This document shows, piece by piece, positions 1-6,821 of a stretch of 64,000 bases of DNA. The position numbers and the translations under genes are program-made. Location: the NCBI RefSeq assembly GCF_017573505.1, contig NZ_JAGEOJ010000001.1, positions 620,001 through 684,000 of the forward strand, written 5' to 3'. This DNA is from Actinomadura barringtoniae (GTDB taxonomy: Bacteria; Actinomycetota; Actinomycetes; Streptosporangiales; Streptosporangiaceae). Numbering within the stretch: the first letter of the stretch is position 1; each line of letters begins with the position of its first letter. The notes beneath the pieces are model-generated. The model had not been told where the DNA came from, did not search any database, and was given only the letters and a program-made list of their open reading frames with translations.

Positions 1-137
1 TTACCGATCCCGGCCTCGCCGACCAGGACCAGCACGCCGCTCAGGCCGTCCCGAACGGCTTCCAGGAGCGTGGCGAGGGCCTTGCGTTCCTCTTCGCGTC
101 CCAGCAGCGGGCTTCCACCAGAGATCCCCCACCTCAG
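1..137 (-). CDS. ATP-binding regulatory protein, N-terminal fragment cut by window edge
   Basis: Minus-strand reading gives SPLLGREEERKALATLL followed by a beta strand and a Walker A beginning GEAGIGK at the window edge. This is the usual N-terminus of the large LuxR-type ATPases (AAA domain followed, outside this window, by a C-terminal helix-turn-helix). Only about 40 residues are visible. No ATG, GTG or TTG lies in frame between the preceding in-frame stop (147-149) and the conserved part; the only near-start codon is a CTG at 135-137. So the 5' end is either frameshifted or uses an unusual start. Family assignment is good; whether the gene is intact is open. Confidence 0.6.
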   Translation of the reverse strand, partial: MRWGISGGSPLLGREEERKALATLLEAVRDGLSGVLVLVGEAGIG

Positions 138-408
138 GCGCCCGGGTCACCATGACTCGGTGGTCACAGTCATCCCCATTTGCCCCGGGAAGTCAGCAGT
201 TCCGCAGTGATGCCGGGGCTGTCGGCGCTGCCGGACACGCCAGGACGGCGGGGAACGTGAAGTCGTGGATCACCAATGAAACCGGGAGGCTCTTGGGTCC
301 CCATCGGCCCGTCCATCAACTAAGCTCGTTGGCTCCCAATGATCGGCCGGTTATGCTCCGTCCTTATACATGGCAATGACACCCCCTGGTCAAACCGCCG
401 GAGGCGGG

Positions 409-987
409 ATGAGCGTCGACGAAACGGCCCCCCTACGCGTGATGGTGGTGGACGGCAATCCCCACGTGCGCGCCGATGTCGTCTCGCTGCTTGCCGGCAG
501 CGAAGAACTCGAGGTGATAGCCGAGGCCGGAGACGGCCCCGATGCGGTGGGTCTCGCCGAACGGCTGAAGCCCGACATAGTTCTGCTCGACGCCGACGCC
601 GCCCGTACCGGGCACGCCGCGCCTCTCAGCCGCAGCGCGCGCGTTTTCGTGCTGGCATCGGCCGAGGACCAGGGCACGGTGGAGGCCGCCATTCGCGGCG
701 GCGCGTGCGGTCACCTGGTGCCGGGCGCGTTCACCGTACGAGACCTGATTCGCAGCGTGCGCGACGCCAGCCGCGTCAGCCTGGGACTCTCGGCGCGCGA
801 GGCCGAGGTCATGGACCTCATCGCGAGCGGGCGCTCGAACGGCGAGATCGCACGCCAGTTGTTTCTGAGCGAAAAGACCGTCAAGAACCACGTCAACCGC
901 ATCTACGCGAAACTCGGCGTGAGCTCCCGAGCCACTGCCATCGCACTATGGCGCGGCATGATGAGCGTCCTCCCCGCAAAAGACTGA
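409..987 (+). CDS. NarL/LuxR-family response regulator with atypical receiver
   Basis: 192 aa. N-terminal receiver-like domain (about 8-120) and C-terminal LuxR helix-turn-helix (about 130-190; [22 protein letters not shown], then [18 protein letters not shown]). The start at 409 has GGAGG four bases upstream; an upstream in-frame ATG at 370 lacks a ribosome site. The candidate phospho-acceptor D61 (VLLDAD) is present, but the usual DD acidic pair is D15-G16 and the conserved lysine after beta-5 is replaced (HLVPGAF). That suggests a receiver that is phosphorylated poorly or not at all. No histidine kinase is adjacent, so it is an orphan regulator; target genes unknown. Confidence 0.88.
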   Translation: MSVDETAPLRVMVVDGNPHVRADVVSLLAGSEELEVIAEAGDGPDAVGLAERLKPDIVLLDADAARTGHAAPLSRSARVFVLASAEDQGTVEAAIRGGACGHLVPGAFTVRDLIRSVRDASRVSLGLSAREAEVMDLIASGRSNGEIARQLFLSEKTVKNHVNRIYAKLGVSSRATAIALWRGMMSVLPAKD

Positions 988-1109
988 GTTGCGCCTGCCG
1001 CCCACAAACTAACCCCCGCAAATAAGACTCCCGCCGCATCGACTCCCATCTCCCCGACTCCCCTCGCCGTCTCCCCTCCTCTTAGCCCGCTTGGCTCGGG
1101 GCCCTCGGC

Positions 1110-1703
1110 TTATGCCGCTCGTACGCCCAGGCAGTCGCGCAGCCTGATCAGGCCATCGCGCATGCGGGTCTTAACCGTGCCCAAAGGCAGTCGCAGAAGC
1201 TCCGCGACCTCCCTGTAGGTGTGGCCGCCGTAGTACGCCAGGGTCACCGATTCGCGCTGCGCGCTGGTCAGGCCCTGAAGGCAGCGGCGGACCCGTTCGC
1301 GCTCCAGCTGGTCGACGACCTGCTCGGCGACCTCGTCGTGCGGAACGTCCCTGGTGGAACGGGCTACGCGGTCCTCGCGTTCAACCGTCGCCTGGGCCGA
1401 GCGCACGCGGTCGACCGCCCGTCGATGCGCCATGGTGGTGATCCAGGCGATGGCGCTGCCGCGTCCCGGATCGAACCGCGACGCCTTACGCCAGACCTCG
1501 ACGAGGACCTCCTGCGCGACCTCCTCCGACTGGGCCGGATCACGTACGACCCGGCGGATGAGGCCGTAGACCGTACCCGCGACCTCGTTGTAGAGCTGTT
1601 CGAACGCGGCCATGTCGTTGCGCGCCACGCGTACGAGCAGGGCGTCGAGGCCGGACGGCTGGGCGGCCTCCGGGCTGGGCGCGGGTGCCCTGCGTCCCCA
1701 CAT
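1110..1703 (-). CDS. sigK: ECF RNA polymerase sigma factor, SigK-like
   Basis: 197 aa. Region 2 (about 20-95) contains DPAQSEEVAQEVLVEVW and AWITTMAHRRAVDRVRS; region 4 (about 125-190) contains LTSAQRESVTLAYYGGHTY and LPLGTVKTRMRDGLIRLRDCL. This pattern is that of the SigK group. The ATG overlaps the stop of the NicO gene by one base (TGATG), so translation is probably coupled and the sigma factor is the last gene of a four-gene operon. SigK in mycobacteria is held by the membrane anti-sigma RskA; no RskA-like gene is adjacent here, downstream being a short intergenic gap and a gene on the other strand. The start at 1703 is preferred over upstream in-frame codons, which lie inside the previous gene. 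Confidence 0.88.
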   Translation of the reverse strand: MWGRRAPAPSPEAAQPSGLDALLVRVARNDMAAFEQLYNEVAGTVYGLIRRVVRDPAQSEEVAQEVLVEVWRKASRFDPGRGSAIAWITTMAHRRAVDRVRSAQATVEREDRVARSTRDVPHDEVAEQVVDQLERERVRRCLQGLTSAQRESVTLAYYGGHTYREVAELLRLPLGTVKTRMRDGLIRLRDCLGVRAA

Positions 1704-3289
1704 CAGCCGAGGGCGCCCGGCAGGCTGCGCAGCACCAGCCCCAGGCCGAGCAGGATGACCGCGGCCGAGGTCATCACGGGCAGGGCGCGGGCTCCGGCGC
1801 GGCGGAGACGGCCTGTTGAGGTGGGCAGCCGATCTGCCAGGGCACGGCCGGTGCCCAGTACGAGGAGGCCCACCAGGATGAGTGCAAGGGCAAGCCCCGC
1901 TCCGTACGCGATGACCAGGGCCACCCCGAACCAAGCCTTGCCGATGGCGGCCGCGCCTACCAGGACGAGGACCGCGGAGGGGCTCGGCACCAACCCTCCT
2001 GCGAAGCCCATCAACGCTGCGCCCCTCCCGCTTTTCGCTGCCTTGTGGGAGTGAGTGTGCGGGTGAGGATGTGGACGAGGGTGGGGATGAGGGTGGGGAT
2101 GCGGATGCGTGTGGCCGTGGGCGGGCTCGGGCTGCTTGGTTGAGGCTCCCTGCGCGCCGACGAGAACGGGCTCATGGCTGTGGCTGTGAGCATGGCTGTG
2201 GCTGTGAGCATGTCCGTGACCGTGACCGTGACCGTGACCGTGGCCGTGACCGTGGCCGTGGCCGTGGCCGTGTCCATGGGTGTGAGGGGCTGCCCTTACC
2301 TTCGCTATGGCTCGGCGCAGGAGCAGAACTCCGGCCATGACGACCAGGAGACCGCTCGCCACGCCCAGCGCACCGAACACCAGGCCGGGGGCGAGCACGG
2401 TCCCGGAGAGGATGAGCACGCCCAGTACGAGAACCCCTGCCGTGTGGGTGACCGTCACGGTCGCGCCCAACGTGAGGATGTCGCGGCGGGCTCGGGGGCC
2501 TCGGCTGACGGCGTACGCGGCCATGATGGTCTTCCCGTGCCCAGGGGCGAGGGCGTGCAGGGCACCCAGGCCGACCGACAACAGAAGCGCGACCAGCCCG
2601 AAGCCCAGGGTCAGGTGACGGTGGCCGATGAGGTCGGCGAACACCCGGTCGCCTCCCCTGGGGAGAAGCTTCAGCACCGGAGTTTCCGTGGGTGTCAGGG
2701 GCGGACCTCCTGCGCGCACGCGGAGGCTGGCGCTGTTCTGCGACAGCGGGCTCGACAGCGCGTCCGCCGGATAAGCCGTCAGGCGCTTGCTCGGCGAGGC
2801 CGAGGGAACGTCTGACCCGGTGAGCGTCATCCGGTCGCCCTGGGCGGTTACCTCGTGCCAGCCGATCGTTCCGGAGGCCGGGTTGTCGCGAAAGGTGATC
2901 GGTCCCTCGGCGGGCGCGGTGAGGCTGCACTCTACGCGGGTGGTGGGAAGCCCGGCCTGGCCCGGCTGAGTCCGTACGGTCGCGGCGCGAACCGTGAAGG
3001 TCAGCGGCCGGCCGGAGGCTGTGCCGGTCATCGAACGGACCGCCTCGGCGCAGCGAGCGTCCGCGTTAATGCGACCGGCCTGAGCTGTGGGGATCTCGGC
3101 GAGATCCTCCACGTGGTCGACGCGAAGCTCCCCCGGGCCAACGACGAGGCCGTCATAGCGGTTGACCGAGAAGTTGCCCAGGGGGTGCCCTACCTGCCCT
3201 ACCGCCGCCGATGCGGAAGCGGGCCTCGCCAGGAAAACCATGGCGACCGGCAAGACAACGAGCGTGAGGAGGATGAGGAGTCGCTTCAT
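1703..3289 (-). CDS. NicO-family nickel/cobalt transporter-like membrane protein with histidine-rich loop
   Basis: 528 aa. Signal-like hydrophobic N-terminus, an exported domain of about 190 residues beginning GHPLGNFSVNRYDGL, then membrane segments including LGALHALAPGHGKTIMAAY (the HAxxPGHGK signature of the NicO/RcnA family). Residues about 335-415 form a long loop with two blocks of alternating His-Gly, His-Ser and His-Pro, more than 25 histidines in all, expected to bind metal ions. A second membrane bundle follows (GGLVPSPSAVLVLVGAA). The ATG overlaps the stop of the TPR gene (TAATG). The family exports Ni/Co; substrate and direction here are inference. The exported N-terminal domain makes it longer than simple RcnA proteins. 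Confidence 0.82.
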   Translation of the reverse strand: MKRLLILLTLVVLPVAMVFLARPASASAAVGQVGHPLGNFSVNRYDGLVVGPGELRVDHVEDLAEIPTAQAGRINADARCAEAVRSMTGTASGRPLTFTVRAATVRTQPGQAGLPTTRVECSLTAPAEGPITFRDNPASGTIGWHEVTAQGDRMTLTGSDVPSASPSKRLTAYPADALSSPLSQNSASLRVRAGGPPLTPTETPVLKLLPRGGDRVFADLIGHRHLTLGFGLVALLLSVGLGALHALAPGHGKTIMAAYAVSRGPRARRDILTLGATVTVTHTAGVLVLGVLILSGTVLAPGLVFGALGVASGLLVVMAGVLLLRRAIAKVRAAPHTHGHGHGHGHGHGHGHGHGHGHGHAHSHSHAHSHSHEPVLVGAQGASTKQPEPAHGHTHPHPHPHPHPRPHPHPHTHSHKAAKSGRGAALMGFAGGLVPSPSAVLVLVGAAAIGKAWFGVALVIAYGAGLALALILVGLLVLGTGRALADRLPTSTGRLRRAGARALPVMTSAAVILLGLGLVLRSLPGALG

Positions 3290-4650
3290 TACGCCCTCCC
3301 CTGCTTTTCCAGCTCCTTGAGCGCCTTGAGCTCCTTGAGCGCCTTGCGGGCCAGCGGCGCGTGCAGGTCGGAGAAGTGCGGGTTGAGGTCGAGGGCGGCC
3401 TTGAGGTCGTTCTTGGCCTCGGGGAGGTGGAGAGCCTTCTCGATGATGCCGCGGTGGTAGAAGAAGAGAGCGTTGCGGTAGCCCGTACGGGAGGCCTGCC
3501 GGGCATAGCCGAGCGCCTCGCGGTCCTGGCCGTTCACATGCAGCGCCCAGGCGAGCGCATCGGCGACATGGACGCTGTGGCGGCGGTTCCACTCGGCGCG
3601 TGCTGCGGTAAGGGCCGCCTTGTGGTCGCCGTGGTCGGAGGCGATCAGCGATCCCTCCAGGTCAGTGGCCACACCGTTGGCCTGCGCGAGCTTGGCCCAT
3701 GAACCGGCCACCGCGTACTGGGCACGCGCCTGGTCGGGCATGCGCTGCGCGTCGTACAGCTCGCCAAGGGAGACCACATACGCGGGAAGCGGTGCCCTGG
3801 CGACGAGGGCCTTTCGGTCCTGCAAAGCTGAAGCCAGATCGCCCTGGGCATCCTTCACGCGGGCACGGCCGTCCAGAGCCGCCAGGGAGTTCGGGTCGGC
3901 GCGAAGCGCGATGGCGTATTCGCTGCCTGCCGCCTTCAGATCGCCGTGGTTCCAGGCGAGCTCCCCAAGCTGGGTGTGGATGTAGGCCACGTCGGCAGGG
4001 GCGTTCGCCGAATCGGCCGCCTCGCGAAGGACCCGCTCGGCCTGGTCGGGGTGTCCGCGCAATTCCATGACGTACGCGTAGCGCGTGAAGATGGGGATGC
4101 CGGGCTTGGTGGCGTCCGCATGCCGTACAGCGCGATCGGCCTCGTCGTAGCGCCCGAGCTCCACCAGCGCGTCGACCCGTACGGCCTGCGCGCCCATGCT
4201 GTACGAATTCACCTTGAGCGCCTGGTCGGCGAGGCTCAACGCCCTCGTGAAGTCATGGCGTGCCGCGGCAAGAGCACCTTGGCCTGTCAGGGCAGCCTCG
4301 TTGTCCTTGGGCTGGACCTGCAACGACCTGTCCAGGACCGCGGCGGCCTTGGGGTAATAGGCAGGGTCGGCCGTTACGCGTGCCTGCTCCACGTACGCCA
4401 GCCCAAGCGCCGCCCAGCTGGTGGCGTCACGCGGTTGCTCGCGCAGGTGTTTCTGCAACCCGGCGATATTACGACCGCTAACGCCGTCCACGCCGGTCCC
4501 GGTCGCAGCCGTTCCCGAGCTCGCCTCCGTACGGAAACTGTGGCCGAGGCGCATCGACACCAGGGCCGACAGGCCGAAGACCAGCGCCACGACGACCCCC
4601 AGCACAGTGAACCTATGCAGGGGCCGCACGAGCTTCCAGATGAACGTCAT
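3289..4650 (-). CDS. Membrane-anchored tetratricopeptide-repeat protein
   Basis: 453 aa. One N-terminal membrane segment (about 15-35, FTVLGVVVALVFGLSALVS) and then at least eight TPR-like helix pairs through about residue 430 (for example WAALGLAYVEQAR, LGELAWNHGDLKAAGSEYAIAL). The C-terminus is a short charged helix with repeated LKELKAL. The start at 4650 is preceded by GGAGGAG with good spacing. It probably scaffolds protein partners at the outer face of the membrane. It lies between the DUF4331 gene (104 bases upstream) and the NicO gene (one-base overlap), so it is likely a structural partner of those two. No catalytic motif seen. Confidence 0.82.
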   Translation of the reverse strand: MTFIWKLVRPLHRFTVLGVVVALVFGLSALVSMRLGHSFRTEASSGTAATGTGVDGVSGRNIAGLQKHLREQPRDATSWAALGLAYVEQARVTADPAYYPKAAAVLDRSLQVQPKDNEAALTGQGALAAARHDFTRALSLADQALKVNSYSMGAQAVRVDALVELGRYDEADRAVRHADATKPGIPIFTRYAYVMELRGHPDQAERVLREAADSANAPADVAYIHTQLGELAWNHGDLKAAGSEYAIALRADPNSLAALDGRARVKDAQGDLASALQDRKALVARAPLPAYVVSLGELYDAQRMPDQARAQYAVAGSWAKLAQANGVATDLEGSLIASDHGDHKAALTAARAEWNRRHSVHVADALAWALHVNGQDREALGYARQASRTGYRNALFFYHRGIIEKALHLPEAKNDLKAALDLNPHFSDLHAPLARKALKELKALKELEKQGRA

Positions 4651-4754
4651 GAATCTCCTCCCCCAAGTGCCGGCCCGCCCGGGGGTCCTAAGCGCTGGGC
4701 GGGCCGGCACGTCCTGGATGGCTAGATGGGGCTAGATGGATCGCTTGCCGCGGT

Positions 4755-6293
4755 TCAGATGGACCGCTTGCGACGGGCCCACATCAGGAAGCCGCCAGTG
4801 AGGAAGGCCGCGCCACCTGCAAGAGCGGCGATGGGCAGGATCGGAACCCCGCCACCGTCGCCGTTGTCGGTGGAGTTGGCCGACCGGTTGCTCAGGCTGA
4901 AGGCGGTGCCGGTGGTGGTGCCGCTCTTGCCACCGCCACTGCCGCCACCGCTCCCGCTTCCGTAGCCGCCGCGGACGGCGGACCCGGAGGTGGGCAGCGC
5001 GACGTACGGGAAGCTCTGGTCGAACTTCACGTCGTTGGCGTCCACCGCGTCACCGAGGTCGTTCTTGGTGCCGAGCAGCTCGCCCTCGGCGACCTGCAGG
5101 GTGATGTCCACGGTGTCGTCGGTCAGCCGCCGCCCGTTCGGGTACCCGGCCTTGTCCCCGTCCAGCACGCCCAGCCGCTTCGGGTTCGGCGTCGGCGGGA
5201 TCGAGGTGTTGAGGCGCATCAGCTCGGCCGGCCGCACGTTCGGCGGCTTGTTGAGCCCGGGCACGCCGGTGAGGAACGCCTGCACCAGGTCGTTGCGCGG
5301 CGTGGGCGGCGCGGGGATCTTGTAGATGGACTGGATGAGCCGCGGCACCTCGGGGTTGGTGACGTTCGGCAGGAACTGGGCGTCGTTCCAGGGCACGGAC
5401 GCGTTGAACTTGTCCTTGTCCTTGATCGGGTTGACGACCTCGTTCACCAGCGGCATGCCCAGGCGCGAGACCTGCGTGTAGCCGCCCGCGGCGTTCTTGC
5501 GCTGCACCGCCGAGTACACGCCGACGATCGGCTGGCCCGGCTTGGTGATGAGCTTGTTCGGGATCTGCAGGGCCACGGTCTGGACGTTGTAGCCCTTGAG
5601 GGTGTCGTTGCCGACCTCCTTGAGGTTGCCGCCGTACAGCAGGTTGAAGATCCGCAGGTCCAGGAAGAACGGGTCGTCGGCCTGCCCGGCGAAGGACTGC
5701 GCGCCGCCCGCGATCGGCTTGACCGCCTGGTTGCGCAGCGAACGGTAGTCCGGCATCGAGGCGTTGCCCACGTACGAGGGCGCCACCGGCAGGTTCTGGC
5801 CCAGGTACTGCGTATTGACGACCGCCCCGCCCTTGCGCTCGATGAGCTGCAGGTCGTAGGTCTGCCGGAAGTTGAGGTTGGGGTCGGTCACGGTCTTCAC
5901 GGGACCGGTGTTGTAGAGGAAGGTGTTGCGGTTCTGGTACGAGTCCTTGAACGTGTACCGATAGGTGAAGTCCGGCAGCGAGTCCCCGTCGTTGTCGAGG
6001 TTGATCTCGTACCGGGCGTCCTGGTTGAACTTGTAGAAGTTCGGCCCGCCCGCCGGCTCCTCGAACGGCCAGAAGTTGGCCACGAGCGTCGTGGTGTCCG
6101 GCTTGTCCGGGCTGACGAACGCGTAGACATCGGTGTTGTCATACTCCGGCTGGCCCGAGATCAGCGGGGCCTCGCGGTGGCTGGAGGCCGTCGCCTGCAT
6201 CGGCGCCAGACCCGATATGCCCCCTGCGAACAGTGCCGCCCCCGTGGCGAGCACCATGACGGTCCGTGACCGTCCGGTGAGGCGTGTCGGCAT
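4755..6293 (-). CDS. DUF4331 family secreted, C-terminally anchored protein
   Basis: 512 aa. Signal peptide (about 1-37, ending PMQATA), then the family hallmark SSHREAPLISGQPEYDNTDVYAF and a long exported domain to about residue 440. A glycine/serine-rich linker (GSGSGGGSGGGKSG) leads to a single C-terminal membrane helix followed by RRKRSI. No LPxTG motif, so the anchor is a transmembrane tail. The role of DUF4331 proteins is unknown. It is the first gene of the operon with TPR, NicO and SigK genes. The start at 6293 has GGAAGGGA upstream; longer in-frame starts would run into the promoter region. Confidence 0.85.
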   Translation of the reverse strand: MPTRLTGRSRTVMVLATGAALFAGGISGLAPMQATASSHREAPLISGQPEYDNTDVYAFVSPDKPDTTTLVANFWPFEEPAGGPNFYKFNQDARYEINLDNDGDSLPDFTYRYTFKDSYQNRNTFLYNTGPVKTVTDPNLNFRQTYDLQLIERKGGAVVNTQYLGQNLPVAPSYVGNASMPDYRSLRNQAVKPIAGGAQSFAGQADDPFFLDLRIFNLLYGGNLKEVGNDTLKGYNVQTVALQIPNKLITKPGQPIVGVYSAVQRKNAAGGYTQVSRLGMPLVNEVVNPIKDKDKFNASVPWNDAQFLPNVTNPEVPRLIQSIYKIPAPPTPRNDLVQAFLTGVPGLNKPPNVRPAELMRLNTSIPPTPNPKRLGVLDGDKAGYPNGRRLTDDTVDITLQVAEGELLGTKNDLGDAVDANDVKFDQSFPYVALPTSGSAVRGGYGSGSGGGSGGGKSGTTTGTAFSLSNRSANSTDNGDGGGVPILPIAALAGGAAFLTGGFLMWARRKRSI

Positions 6294-6348
6294 GGTGTGT
6301 GTCCCTTCCGCCCGCATGGAACGCGGGCTCCCGTCGCACCTGCCTGCT

Positions 6349-6375
6349 ATTCGCCGCCCTCCCCGCCCCGGATTG
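6349..6375 (-). promoter_or_regulatory. Candidate SigK-type promoter of the DUF4331 operon
   Basis: On the minus strand CAATCC (6375-6370) and GCGAAT (6354-6349) are separated by 15 bases. Each differs by one base from the mycobacterial SigK elements as I remember them (CCATCC and CCGAAT, spaced slightly wider). It lies about 55 bases upstream of the operon's first start codon. If real, the operon would be autoregulated by its own last gene. Short motif, so a chance match is possible. Confidence 0.35.
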
Positions 6376-6519
6376 CCCCGACTTCCCCAACCCCCGCCCC
6401 AGAGGCCGTCAGACCAGGTCACGGACCGGGACTAATCGATTCGCGTAGGGTCCTGGGCTCCTGCTACTGTTCTTCCTGTCGCAAGGAACCCCGGTACGCC
6501 GGGGAGCCGAGATCGACAC

Positions 6520-6592
6520 GCGCCGTTAGCTCAATTGGCAGAGCAGCGGACTCTTAATCCGCGGGTTCGGGGTTCAAGTCCCTGACGGCGCA
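6520..6592 (+). tRNA. tRNA-Lys (anticodon CTT)
   Basis: 73 nt cloverleaf. Acceptor arm GCGCCGT pairs with ACGGCGC followed by discriminator A; D-arm GCTCAATTGGCAGAGC; anticodon stem GCGGA/TCCGC with loop CTCTTAA giving anticodon CTT; T-arm GGGGTTCAAGTCCC. CCA is not encoded. A second tRNA-Lys(CTT) at 15465 is nearly identical. Confidence 0.96.
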
Positions 6593-6596
6593 CTCG

Positions 6597-6640
6597 AGCG
6601 ACCGTGTTCGGCGGCCTTTGGCCGCCTTCCCGGTCGCTTT
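6597..6640 (+). terminator. Rho-independent terminator after tRNA-Lys
   Basis: Two nested stems directly behind the tRNA: AGCGACCG (6597-6604) pairs with CGGTCGCT (6631-6638), enclosing GGCGGCC-TTT-GGCCGCC (6610-6626), followed by TTTCGTGTTT. Confidence 0.75.
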
Positions 6641-6648
6641 CGTGTTTA

Positions 6649-6670
6649 TGTGGGGGGACGACCCCCCACA
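6649..6670. repeat. Perfect 9-bp hairpin between tRNA and nucleotidase gene
   Basis: TGTGGGGGG (6649-6657), loop ACGA, CCCCCCACA (6662-6670). It lies downstream of the minus-strand nucleotidase gene and could stop its transcription, but no T-run follows in either direction. May be part of the neighbouring repeat element. Confidence 0.5.
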
Positions 6671-6676
6671 CCCCCC

Positions 6677-6717
6677 GAGGCGGGCTACGCCCGCAAGCGC
6701 AGTCCCGCTCATCAGCG
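6677..6717. repeat. Dispersed intergenic repeat, copy A
   Basis: 41-bp sequence containing the small hairpin GCGGGC-TAC-GCCCGC. 36 of 41 positions match copy B at 8797-8837 in the same orientation. The two copies flank the 5'-nucleotidase gene. Confidence 0.6.
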
Positions 6718-6821
6718 CCGGCCCACCACCAACGATCTTGCTGCGGACGGCCAGGTCGGACTCTCAGCCCCCATGCCGGCGTGAGAACGGCGATCACAGC
6801 CGGGGCGGGCGCCCGGCGGCG

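Noticed and set aside
2170..2290. Short-unit tandem DNA considered as a CRISPR-like or satellite array
   Set aside because: It is in-frame His-Gly coding sequence within the NicO gene, with no spacer structure.
6520..6592. tRNA-Lys considered as an integration site of a genomic island
   Set aside because: No integrase gene and no partial tRNA 3'-end copy were found; the second copy at 15465 is a complete tRNA.
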